Below, piece after piece: positions 1 to 6,887 of a stretch of DNA of 20,507 nt (positions are counted from its first letter, which is position 1; each line of letters opens with the position of its first letter). Position numbers and translations under genes: made by a program. This stretch comes from an uncultured Ignavibacteria bacterium (lineage in GTDB: Bacteria > Bacteroidota > Ignavibacteria > Ignavibacteriales > Ignavibacteriaceae). The notes under the pieces were generated by a model. That model was given only the letters and a program-made list of their open reading frames with translations, did no database searches and was not told the origin of the DNA. The DNA is taken from assembly GCA_937996765.1 (NCBI GenBank), contig CALKUG010000264.1:1-20507 (forward strand). Direction: 5' to 3'.

Positions 1-1041
1 TCGAATTCCGAAAAGGATGTTCCCGTTATAGGTTTTATCTCACATATGGATACCTCTCCGGCGGTTACCGGTGAAGGAGTTAAGCCCAATATTGTAAAAA
101 ATTACCAAGGCGGCGATATTATTTTAGAGAAAGACGGACAGGTAATTCGCGCTGAGGATAATCACGATTTGAAAGATATGATTGGGTTTGATATTATAAC
201 AACAGATGGTTCAACGCTATTAGGAGCCGATAACAAGGCAGGCGTTGCTGAAATTATGGATGCAGTGCAGTATCTCCTTAGTCATCCTGAAGTAAAGCAC
301 GGAACCATTAAAATCTGTTTTACCCCTGATGAAGAAGTGGGACGCGGAACCGAAAAATTTGATGTTCCTGCATTTGGAGCCAAATACGCATATACCGTAG
401 ATGGGCAAACACGCGGTGAAATTGAATCAGAAAATTTTAATGCTGATGCAATGGTAATTCGGTTTCAGGGCAGAAATATTCACCCCGGTTATGCAAAGGG
501 TGTAATGATTAACGCAGTTAAAGTTGCTGCACGATTTGTTGAAAAATTACCAAAAGATACGCTTTCGCCTGAAACTACCGAAGGAAGAGAAGGGTTTGTC
601 CATTGCGTTGGAATGTCGGGCAATGAAGAAGAGATTACTCTTCGGTTTATTATCCGTGATTTTGAAACTGCAAAATTAGCAGAGTACGAAACCTTACTCC
701 AAAAAATTGCCAACGAAGCAATTGCCGAGTTTCCTGGAGCGCGTGTTAGTTTTCAGGTTATTGAGCAATATCGGAATATGAGATATATACTGGATGATCA
801 TCCACAAGTAGCAAAGTACGCTGAAGAAGCAATTATTGCTTTGGGTATGAAGCCCATTTCTCGCCCTATTCGCGGTGGTACCGACGGTAGCCGTTTAAGT
901 TACATGGGTTTGCCTACACCAAATATCTTTGCAGGTGAGCATAGCTATCATTCTAAAACAGAGTGGGTAGCCATCCAGGATATGGAAATGGCGGTTCAGC
1001 TTATTGTAGAAATAGCACGAGTGTGGGAGAAACACGCTTAA
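1..1041 (+). CDS. pepT: Peptidase T (tripeptide aminopeptidase), 5'-truncated
   Basis: Zinc-dependent cytosolic exopeptidase of the M20 family that removes the N-terminal residue of tripeptides. The reading frame is open from base 1, so the gene begins outside the window; the first internal ATG (46) lies inside the conserved HMDT motif and cannot be the true start. 346 residues are visible. Numbered from base 1, the expected metal and catalytic residues are all present: His15 and Asp17 (HMDTS), bridging Asp77 (GADNKAG), Glu111/Glu112 (PDEEVG), Asp134 (TVDG) and His317 (HSYHSKTEW). Their spacing matches my recollection of E. coli PepT (H78, D80, D140, E173/E174, D196, H379) with one inserted residue, which implies about 63 residues are missing upstream. 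The stop codon directly touches the aat start, so the two are probably co-transcribed. Family assignment is secure. Confidence 0.96.
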   Translation, partial: SNSEKDVPVIGFISHMDTSPAVTGEGVKPNIVKNYQGGDIILEKDGQVIRAEDNHDLKDMIGFDIITTDGSTLLGADNKAGVAEIMDAVQYLLSHPEVKHGTIKICFTPDEEVGRGTEKFDVPAFGAKYAYTVDGQTRGEIESENFNADAMVIRFQGRNIHPGYAKGVMINAVKVAARFVEKLPKDTLSPETTEGREGFVHCVGMSGNEEEITLRFIIRDFETAKLAEYETLLQKIANEAIAEFPGARVSFQVIEQYRNMRYILDDHPQVAKYAEEAIIALGMKPISRPIRGGTDGSRLSYMGLPTPNIFAGEHSYHSKTEWVAIQDMEMAVQLIVEIARVWEKHA

Positions 1042-1680
1042 ATGTCAGATTATTCTGATTATATAGATGAATTTAGCCACGAGGAAAGATTAGCACGGTC
1101 TGAAAAGATCTTAGAGCCGAGTCAGATGATTTCTATGTACCTTAGTGGTGCTTTTCCTATGGCTGATAGCAAGGATTCGGAAATTGTTGAGTGGTTTGAA
1201 CCAAAGGAGCACTGTATCATACCACTCGACAATTATAATATCCCGCGCTCCTTAAAGAAGTATATGCGGGAACATAAGTTCGAGCTTTACTCTAATCGTG
1301 ATTTTCCGGGAGTGCTTGCTGGTTGCTCGGATAGGGAGGAAACATGGTTAAGCGAACGGTTAAAGCGAGCTTATACTCCGCTGTATAATAGCGGATTTAT
1401 ACGCACGGTTGAGGTTTACGAAAAAGAGGTGTTAGTTGGTGGCTTGTACGGACTATCGCTGTTTGGTGTTTTTTTAGGTGAATCTATGTTTAGTAAAAAA
1501 CCCCAAGCATCGAAGGTAGCTTTTGCCCATTTGATTAAGCATTTAGAATATCAAGGTTTTAGTCTTTTAGACGTTCAACTACACAACCCCCATCTCGAAA
1601 TGTTTGGAGCAAAAAACATAGACCACGCAACGTATTTTAAACTTTTAGAACAAGGACTTAATTCAACAGCCCGGTTCTAA
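1042..1680 (+). CDS. aat: Leucyl/phenylalanyl-tRNA--protein transferase
   Basis: Cytosolic enzyme that transfers Leu or Phe from aminoacyl-tRNA to proteins with N-terminal Arg or Lys, creating a degron read by ClpS/ClpAP. The 212-residue protein has the family landmarks: YLSGAFPM near residues 33-40, WFEPKEHCIIP (51-61), TWLSERLKRAY (101-111), LVGGLYGLSLFGVFLGESMFS (131-151, including Glu147) and LLDVQLHNPHLEMFGA (175-190). Asp177 and Gln179 sit where E. coli Aat has its catalytic Asp/Gln pair. The ATG follows the pepT TAA with no intervening base, and a GGGAGA at the end of pepT serves as ribosome binding site. About 25 N-terminal residues precede the usual family start; length is otherwise normal. 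It converges on the next gene with only 5 bp between stops and no visible terminator. Confidence 0.96.
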   Translation: MSDYSDYIDEFSHEERLARSEKILEPSQMISMYLSGAFPMADSKDSEIVEWFEPKEHCIIPLDNYNIPRSLKKYMREHKFELYSNRDFPGVLAGCSDREETWLSERLKRAYTPLYNSGFIRTVEVYEKEVLVGGLYGLSLFGVFLGESMFSKKPQASKVAFAHLIKHLEYQGFSLLDVQLHNPHLEMFGAKNIDHATYFKLLEQGLNSTARF

Positions 1681-1685
1681 GCCGT

Positions 1686-1901
1686 TTACTTAGAAGCTTT
1701 GCCATGTTTTGCCATTAACTCCTGCCACTCCTTTTCATCCATGACTACAGTTTCTTCTAAAAGCATAATGGGAATATCATCAACAATTTTAAAGACATAA
1801 CGCGTTTTTGCATCAGTTGATACAAGGGCATCCCCTTCTTTAACTAAATCGGCTTTAGTTTCGGGACAGCAAAGAATTTGCAGTAGTGAATCGTCGAACA
1901 T
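1686..1901 (-). CDS. Trm112/UPF0434-like small protein
   Basis: Small protein (71 residues from the ATG at 1901) resembling the bacterial Trm112/UPF0434 (YcaR-like) family. The pattern is LLQILCCPETKADL at the N-terminus, a middle strand, then DDIPIMLLEE, which matches the family's GIPVLL segment. Known Trm112 proteins activate methyltransferases; no specific role can be assigned here. The usual CPxC zinc motif is degenerate: it reads CPET, and no later cysteine exists, so zinc binding is doubtful. An in-frame TTG at 1913 would add four residues (MDFA). I prefer the ATG because family members begin a few residues before the LLxIL segment; neither start has a clear Shine-Dalgarno. It lies downstream of a terminator belonging to the gene at 2015-2980, so it probably has its own promoter. 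Confidence 0.8.
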   Translation of the reverse strand: MFDDSLLQILCCPETKADLVKEGDALVSTDAKTRYVFKIVDDIPIMLLEETVVMDEKEWQELMAKHGKASK

Positions 1902-1964
1902 TGCGAAGTCCAATTTTATAATGAATACAATCCAAAATTTAAGCTATCTGATACTATAAAAAAA

Positions 1965-1992
1965 GCCCCTCAGAAACAGAGTTCAGAGGGGC
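1965..1992 (-). terminator. Rho-independent terminator of the 2015-2980 gene
   Basis: A 7-bp perfect stem, GCCCCTC (1965-1971) with GAGGGGC (1986-1992), encloses a 14-nt loop that can form a further AAC/GTT pairing. Read on the minus strand, the stem is followed by a run of T (the plus-strand A run at 1958-1964). This is the canonical layout for a minus-strand terminator just after the stop at 2015. On the plus strand only a weak ATTTTT follows. Confidence 0.85.
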
Positions 1993-2014
1993 GTAAATTT
2001 TTGTTAAGCAAATA

Positions 2015-2980
2015 TTAGAAAGTAAAGTTTATTGAGGCGGTATATCCATCCTGAACAAGAGGTGAAGGAGTGTTAATTGGCCAAAATACATCATTCTTGC
2101 GGAGTTCGTTAAATCCGAACGATAATCCCGCTTTAAGAATAAAGCCAACAATCGGACCCGCTGCTGGTGAAGACTCGTAAATTTCGTCTAAGAAGCCTTC
2201 TAATATTGCTTGTGAAACAAATTCTGAAATATAGCTTAAGCTCATATACCAAAAGAGAACCCTTGGGAAAACAATGTTGCGTTCATGTGTAAAGCTGATA
2301 CCGGCATTGCTTATGGGCTTAATCATAAGGGTGCTAGTCATTTTTCCTCCAAAGCGGAAGCTTCCATCATAGAGGGCTATTAAGTTGCTATCGGAGGGTG
2401 AAAGAGATGCCATATTTTTAACATCCATTTTTGTCCAATTAATGCCGCCGCCATTGATTAAAAATAAATAAGCGTCTTTGCCGAGTGAGTAGCCATACCC
2501 ATCGGCCAGTGAATAACCAAAATTCCAATAATCGGCATCGATAGCAGTTAGAGCATCATCTTTAACGCCATAACCTGTTTTTGCATGACGTAGAAAAAGA
2601 GACTGGCTGTGATATTTGGGAGAGTAGTAGTTAAAGCTTCCTGGTTCATCTCTCAAAGATGAATAGCCCAGTTCAAGTTCTACCAATCCGGCATTTTTGA
2701 TTTTTTCGCTTAATCCTTTGTAGGAAGAAGTTAATAAACCATATCTGACATTTATGATTGGATTTTCAAACGAAGGTCCAAAATCCATATTCCAATGTTC
2801 CCATTCCCACGAATTAAATTCATGGTCGCTCTCATCCCAATCCCACCAACTGCTACCAAAAATAGCCCTATTGCTATCAGGCTCTTCGGGTGTTGGTGGT
2901 GTAAAAGTACTATCCTGCTGCGCTGAGAGGGGCATAACCAGCAAGAAAAATAGAGAGAAAATAGTTGCAATAGTTTTCAT
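2015..2980 (-). CDS. Hypothetical exported protein, probable outer-membrane beta-barrel
   Basis: Family not recognised. The 321-residue protein (from the ATG at 2980) starts with a clear Sec signal peptide, MKTIATIFSLFFLLVMPLSAQ, with likely cleavage after LSA. An in-frame upstream ATG at 3010 would put ten polar residues (MNYYSTHGIT) before it, so the inner ATG, preceded by GGAATTACT, is chosen. The mature N-terminus is acidic and tryptophan-rich (residues about 35-65). The rest alternates short aromatic and Gly/Ser-rich segments that look like beta strands, and it ends in ASINFTF; a terminal aromatic residue is typical of barrel-type outer membrane proteins. It lacks a T9SS sorting domain, unlike the larger secreted proteins here. 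A strong terminator follows. Localisation is inference; function is unknown. Confidence 0.72.
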   Translation of the reverse strand: MKTIATIFSLFFLLVMPLSAQQDSTFTPPTPEEPDSNRAIFGSSWWDWDESDHEFNSWEWEHWNMDFGPSFENPIINVRYGLLTSSYKGLSEKIKNAGLVELELGYSSLRDEPGSFNYYSPKYHSQSLFLRHAKTGYGVKDDALTAIDADYWNFGYSLADGYGYSLGKDAYLFLINGGGINWTKMDVKNMASLSPSDSNLIALYDGSFRFGGKMTSTLMIKPISNAGISFTHERNIVFPRVLFWYMSLSYISEFVSQAILEGFLDEIYESSPAAGPIVGFILKAGLSFGFNELRKNDVFWPINTPSPLVQDGYTASINFTF

Positions 2981-3080
2981 AGTAATTCCATGTGTTGAAT
3001 AATAATTCAAACAAAAATAAACGTTATTGTAAAATGGTAGAACGGTAATTAAACAAACGGTTGAAAGATTAGACTAACGG

Positions 3081-4925
3081 CTATTTAACCCTGATTCTGA
3101 GCGTAAAAGACTCGCCGGATTCTTCGGGTTTGTGTTTAAACCAATAAACTCGTCTGTCTATTCTTTGTTCGGCTTTTCGTTCCGTATGGTTGTAGTAAAC
3201 AGTAATCTCGAAAAAGAATTCATCGTGAATAGCGAATTCTGTGCCTGTGAGAAACTCAATTTCATCAAACGGTTTTACCTGAATAATCTTGCCTAATTTA
3301 TCTATAAGCTTACAATGTTGATACTCACCTGTGGTAAACTCAAAATCAGGAGGGAAAAAGAGCTCAACGGAAAGTGCTTCCAATTCCTCGTGGTTATAAT
3401 TCCTTATTTCGATTGATTCCGCTATAAGTGATTCACGAGAATAAAAATACTGTTTTTCAAGTGGTGCTAACGAATGCAAAGCAAGGGAGTTAACGGTTTG
3501 ATTTTGGAGAGAAACAACACGAATAGCGGAGTTATTGGTATCGCATACATATAACGAGTTATCGAGAGCTGTAATAGCGGTAGGAAAATCGAAGCGCGCT
3601 TCCTTAAAATCACCATCAACAAAACCGGGTTCCGCCCCCGTTATAAGCGAAGCTTGAAAAGCGATAGGGTCGATTGCTTTAATTTTGTGATTTAACGAAT
3701 CCGTTACAAATAATTTTCCCGAAGAATAAGTTAGTGCACGCGGATATTGGAAGAGAGAATGCTCTGTATCACCAAGCGCATCACCATACTCGAACAATGA
3801 TTTTCCGGAGATAGTTGTTACAACAACCGAGTTTTCTTCTTCCTTCATAAGACGAAGAGACGAAGAAAGTGAGTCGGCTACAAACAGAGAGCCGGCAGCT
3901 TTTGCTATCGAGGTTGGTTGAGCAAAATCAACGGTTTCATTTTTACCGTCTTTTAATTGAAGACGACCGGAGCCGGCAAATGGAAGTAGTTGCTCGCTTT
4001 CCGTGTCAAAGCTAAAGATAAGGTTGTTTCCCGAAGATGCAATAAGTAAAGTTTTACCATAAGAGAGAAGTCCGGTTGGAATAAAAACTCCGGTATCGTT
4101 AGTTCCTTCGGCATCAAATTCAAAAGAGTACTCTTGAATCGGCAGGGTTTCAACAAAGCGGGATGTGGTATTTATTCTGCGAATTTTGTTGTTGCCCGAG
4201 TCAGCTACATACAAATCGCCGTTTAATAAAGCCAAACCTTGAGGGGAATCAAATTGAGCAGTTTCAAAAGCTCCATCAGCAAAACCGGCAAACCCATTAC
4301 CAATAACAAAAAGAACTTGCCCTTCAGTGGTTGTAACAACAATTCTATGGTTAGCAGTATCTGCAATGTAGAGTTTTTTTGTTAGCGGATCTGCAATAAC
4401 ACCCATAGGAAAAGAAAGAACAGATTGTGGAGTGCGCAAATTTTCGCGTTTTAAGGGTATCAATTTCGTGGGGTTTAAATACATTTCGAATTGAGTTTGT
4501 AGGGCTTCAATTCCTTCATAAAGTGCATCATAAACTGTTGAGCCGGTAATAAAGCCGCTCACATCACCTAAAGGAGTAATGAGCATCGATGTCGGCCAAA
4601 CTTTTGCTCCGTATTTTCCCCAAATACGAAAATCTTTGTCGTTAATAATGGGGTGCTCAATGCCTAAGCGCAGAATGGATTTTCTTAGCTGTTCCCGATC
4701 CTTTTCACCTTCAAATTTTGGAGCGTGGATACCTACCACGGAAAGGGAGTCCGAAAACTCTCGTTCCAATTGTTGAATCTGTTTTATTAAAAGCTCGCAT
4801 TCAAGAATTGAATACGACCAAAAATAAATAAGGACTATCCGCCCTTCTAAGTCTTGGAGGGAGATAGGTCTATCAGTATTAAAAACTTCAAGTTCTTTTG
4901 GGAACGAAGGGGCATTACCTTGCAT
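3081..4925 (-). CDS. NHLRC2-like protein: thioredoxin-fold domain plus NHL-repeat propeller
   Basis: The 614-residue protein has three parts. Residues about 1-150 form a thioredoxin/TlpA-like domain: ISLQDLEGRIVLIYFWSYS, then VVGIHAPKFEGEKD, then KYGAKVWPTSMLITPLG with the cis-proline position at Pro111. Residues about 165-490 carry roughly six NHL repeats with the (L/I)(Y/F)(V/I)(A/C/T)D(S/T) signature, giving a beta-propeller. Residues about 500-614 are a beta-rich C-terminal domain. This order matches animal NHLRC2 and its bacterial relatives. The NHLRC2 active-site Cys-Cys-x-x-Cys is reduced to SILEC, leaving only Cys43, so thiol-disulfide exchange by a CxxC pair is not possible. No signal peptide is seen, so it is probably cytosolic. 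AAGGATTTTTA precedes the ATG. It lies 46 bp downstream of the CD225 gene, possibly in one transcript. Domain assignment is firm; role is unknown. Confidence 0.85.
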   Translation of the reverse strand: MQGNAPSFPKELEVFNTDRPISLQDLEGRIVLIYFWSYSILECELLIKQIQQLEREFSDSLSVVGIHAPKFEGEKDREQLRKSILRLGIEHPIINDKDFRIWGKYGAKVWPTSMLITPLGDVSGFITGSTVYDALYEGIEALQTQFEMYLNPTKLIPLKRENLRTPQSVLSFPMGVIADPLTKKLYIADTANHRIVVTTTEGQVLFVIGNGFAGFADGAFETAQFDSPQGLALLNGDLYVADSGNNKIRRINTTSRFVETLPIQEYSFEFDAEGTNDTGVFIPTGLLSYGKTLLIASSGNNLIFSFDTESEQLLPFAGSGRLQLKDGKNETVDFAQPTSIAKAAGSLFVADSLSSSLRLMKEEENSVVVTTISGKSLFEYGDALGDTEHSLFQYPRALTYSSGKLFVTDSLNHKIKAIDPIAFQASLITGAEPGFVDGDFKEARFDFPTAITALDNSLYVCDTNNSAIRVVSLQNQTVNSLALHSLAPLEKQYFYSRESLIAESIEIRNYNHEELEALSVELFFPPDFEFTTGEYQHCKLIDKLGKIIQVKPFDEIEFLTGTEFAIHDEFFFEITVYYNHTERKAEQRIDRRVYWFKHKPEESGESFTLRIRVK

Positions 4926-4971
4926 TAAAAATCCTTAGATTAAGAAATACAAAGATAGGTAAAACGTCCCC

Positions 4972-5391
4972 TTATTCTATCGGAACGCCTGCAGCTACAC
5001 TTAAAACAACCAATAGAACATAAACAACTATCACAACCAAGCCAATGCCGATACTAATGTTTCCCCAACGTGATGCGTTATCGGATGCTATTTGTGCGCC
5101 CTGATAGTCGCCTGCGGTAACTTTAGTATTCACTTGTGAAGCATACACAATTGCAACAATGCCAAGAGGTAAGCAGCAAAACAGAGTTGATAAAACAGCT
5201 TTAACCAAATGGTTTTCAACGTTGGGTGCATTGCCAAATTGGTGTTGAGAGTTGTTTGTTGGGGGAGGACTACTCATTTGAAAAGTTTGATTTGAAGAAT
5301 TCCCATAGCTTGGTGCATTCATCTCTTTGCCACAGTTCAAGCAAAAGCGAGCGCCATCGGGAACTTGTTTTCCACAAGAGGTACAATACAT
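4972..5391 (-). CDS. Zinc-ribbon and CD225/dispanin-family membrane protein
   Basis: The 139-residue protein begins with a zinc ribbon, CTSCGKQVPDGARFCLNCG, with Cys3, Cys6, Cys17 and Cys20 as ligands. A Ser/Pro/Asn/Gln-rich linker follows (about 28-58). The C-terminal half is a CD225/dispanin domain: a first hydrophobic segment (about 62-84) with FCCLPLGIVAIVYASQV, the intracellular loop with an AGDYQGAQIAS pattern, and a second membrane segment (about 112-134). Bacterial members are of unknown function; the domain is shared with eukaryotic IFITM proteins. AGGAG at the ideal distance supports the start. It is divergent from the TM2/DUF5684/DUF2752 operon, a grouping that suggests related membrane roles. 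Domain call is confident; function is not. Confidence 0.9.
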   Translation of the reverse strand: MYCTSCGKQVPDGARFCLNCGKEMNAPSYGNSSNQTFQMSSPPPTNNSQHQFGNAPNVENHLVKAVLSTLFCCLPLGIVAIVYASQVNTKVTAGDYQGAQIASDNASRWGNISIGIGLVVIVVYVLLVVLSVAAGVPIE

Positions 5392-5514
5392 AAGTATCTC
5401 CTAACCCATGTTTATTTTAACGGATAGGCCTACCGCATTTTGAGGTAAAACCACTTCTTAACATCATAAAATTAAAAGAGAAAGTCAAAAAAAACAAGAG
5501 TTAACTTTTTTATT

Positions 5515-5545
5515 TTGGTAAAAATCTCTGTATGTTGGTAAAAAT
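5515..5545. repeat. Two 11-bp direct repeats 20 bp apart in the divergent intergenic region
   Basis: TTGGTAAAAAT occurs at 5515-5525 and again at 5535-5545, a start-to-start distance of 20 bp, about two helical turns. The pair sits 27 bp before the TM2 gene start and inside the 180-bp region shared with the divergent CD225 gene. Same-face spacing would suit a transcription factor, but the repeats are AT-rich and could be chance. No convincing -35/-10 pair could be placed with them. The rest of the intergenic region shows nothing else of note. Confidence 0.4.
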
Positions 5546-5571
5546 GTTTATACAAGTTAGGACAGTAAAAC

Positions 5572-5844
5572 ATGGAACTCACCCAACAACAACTTTCAGA
5601 AGCGAATTCAAAAAAAGTAATCGCAGGAATTCTTGCTATACTCCTTGGCACATTTGGCATACACAAGTTTTATTTAGGATACAATAAAGCAGGTTTAATA
5701 ATGCTTTTGGTAACCATATTTACTTGCTTTATTGCTTCAGCCGCTTTTGGTGTAATAGGATTGATAGAAGGTATTTTGTACTTAGTAAAAACTGACGAAG
5801 AATTTTACAGAACCTATATCGCTCAACAGAAAGAATGGTTTTAA
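5572..5844 (+). CDS. TM2 domain-containing membrane protein
   Basis: The 90-residue protein is a single TM2 domain. A polar N-terminus (MELTQQQLSEANSKK) precedes a first transmembrane segment (about 16-30) running into the hallmark GTFGIHKFYLGYNKAG (26-41), and a second transmembrane segment (about 42-72) carries GVIGLIEGILYL. TM2 proteins are small inner-membrane proteins of mostly unknown function. AGGA lies 9 nt before the ATG. It is the first gene of a tight three-gene operon; the next ribosome binding site begins one base after its stop. Confidence 0.93.
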   Translation: MELTQQQLSEANSKKVIAGILAILLGTFGIHKFYLGYNKAGLIMLLVTIFTCFIASAAFGVIGLIEGILYLVKTDEEFYRTYIAQQKEWF

Positions 5845-5845
5845 C

Positions 5846-5850
5846 GGAGG
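5846..5850 (+). promoter_or_regulatory. Shine-Dalgarno site that fixes the DUF5684-like start
   Basis: GGAGG lies 5 nt before the ATG at 5856 (8 nt before a second ATG at 5859). An upstream in-frame ATG at 5835, inside the TM2 gene, has no such site. The true start of the second operon gene is therefore 5856 or 5859. Confidence 0.8.
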
Positions 5851-5855
5851 TAAAG

Positions 5856-6365
5856 ATGATGGCATTGTTATTTGCACAATTTCAGAATCAAAACCTGGAA
5901 CAATTTGATACTTTAGACCCGGATGCACTCTTAGGTATTTTGGTAATTTATTTTTCCGTAATGGGTGTACTAATCCTTTTGATGATAATTAGTACATGGA
6001 AAATTTACACAAAAGCCGGTAAGCCGGGTTGGGCATCTATTGTTCCTTTTTATCAAACCATTGTTTTGTTAGATATTTGTGGCAGACCGTGGTGGTGGCT
6101 ATTTCTGTTGATGATTCCTTTTGTAAATATTATTGCTTATCTGATCACAATGTTCGATTTGGCGCGTAATTTTGGTAAGGGTGGCGGATTCGCTATAGGC
6201 TTGATATTTCTTCCGTTCATCTTTTATCCAATTCTTGCTTTTAGTTCAGATGCACAGTTTATAAACGGTGATTTCAATACTCCGCTCAATCTGGATTCCC
6301 TGCCGGGTGATTCACAATCGCCTACTATTCAAATGCCAAAAGGAAAATGGCCGGCCGGTTTATAA
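5856..6365 (+). CDS. DUF5684-like small integral membrane protein
   Basis: The 169-residue protein has three predicted membrane segments (about 26-48, 79-100 and 110-130). Between the first two sits the motif WKIYTKAGKPGWASIVPFYQ, followed by ICGRPWWWLFLLMIPFVNII; this pattern is typical of DUF5684 and related signal-peptidase-I-like membrane proteins of unknown function. No Ser/Lys catalytic dyad of a signal peptidase is recognisable. The C-terminal tail (about 135-169) is polar, Pro/Ser/Asp-rich and ends PKGKWPAGL. Its last codons overlap the next gene by 19 bp, which suggests translational coupling. Its repeated association with TM2/DUF2752-type genes is from memory and is inference here. 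Confidence 0.82.
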   Translation: MMALLFAQFQNQNLEQFDTLDPDALLGILVIYFSVMGVLILLMIISTWKIYTKAGKPGWASIVPFYQTIVLLDICGRPWWWLFLLMIPFVNIIAYLITMFDLARNFGKGGGFAIGLIFLPFIFYPILAFSSDAQFINGDFNTPLNLDSLPGDSQSPTIQMPKGKWPAGL

Positions 6366-6784
6366 GCAAAAGTTTGGGGGAGAAATTAGCGGTTGTACTT
6401 CTTTGGGTTGCTGCTGTTGTAGCAACAGTTTTTGTGTACGGCATAGACCCCTATGCCAGGCATACTTTTCTTCCTTGTCTTTTTTATGAAAGCACGGGCT
6501 ATTACTGTCCCGGTTGTGGCGGCACACGCGGTGTTCATTTTTTACTTCACTTCGATATTCTTAACGCACTTCGATACAATTTATTTTTACCTCTCACACT
6601 CTCAGTAGCTACGTATGCACTTGTTGCTCGAACAGTACAAGTGTTTTTTGGAAAAACACTTTTTGTTTGGCGCCCTGATGGCAGGCTGATTTTAGCATTG
6701 GCAATAGTTCTTGTGTTGTATTGGATATTGCGAAATTTACCCTTCGAACCCTTTATCTATTTAGCACCCCCTCACATTCATTAA
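6347..6784 (+). CDS. DUF2752 family membrane protein
   Basis: The 145-residue protein carries the DUF2752 hallmark CPGCGGTRG (54-62), preceded by the family's LPCLFYESTGYYCPGC context, and a following helix with HFDILNALRYNLFLPL. Membrane segments lie at about 14-32, 77-98 and 113-131. The two cysteines in CPGC may bind metal or be redox active; this is not established. The ATG lies 19 bp inside the preceding gene, behind AAGGA with unusually short spacing (2 nt), so translational coupling is likely. A stretch of about 100 bp without features separates it from the amylase gene. Confidence 0.92.
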   Translation: MAGRFISKSLGEKLAVVLLWVAAVVATVFVYGIDPYARHTFLPCLFYESTGYYCPGCGGTRGVHFLLHFDILNALRYNLFLPLTLSVATYALVARTVQVFFGKTLFVWRPDGRLILALAIVLVLYWILRNLPFEPFIYLAPPHIH

Positions 6785-6887
6785 GTTTAAATTAATGTGT
6801 TTTAACTATTGTGTAACAGAGCAAACATAGTTATTTTGAAAGTTACGTCATCACGAAAACCCGGAAAACTGATAAATTAGGATTGAT

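Noticed and set aside
3012..3019. TATTTTTG on the minus strand, matching the Bacteroidetes -7 promoter motif TAnnTTTG
   Set aside because: No TTTG -33 element at suitable distance, and the motif is easily met in AT-rich DNA; the organism's promoter type is uncertain.
6781..6887. Search for a promoter or riboswitch before the amylase gene
   Set aside because: A TTGAAA at 6836 has no acceptable -10 partner, and no conserved RNA fold is apparent.
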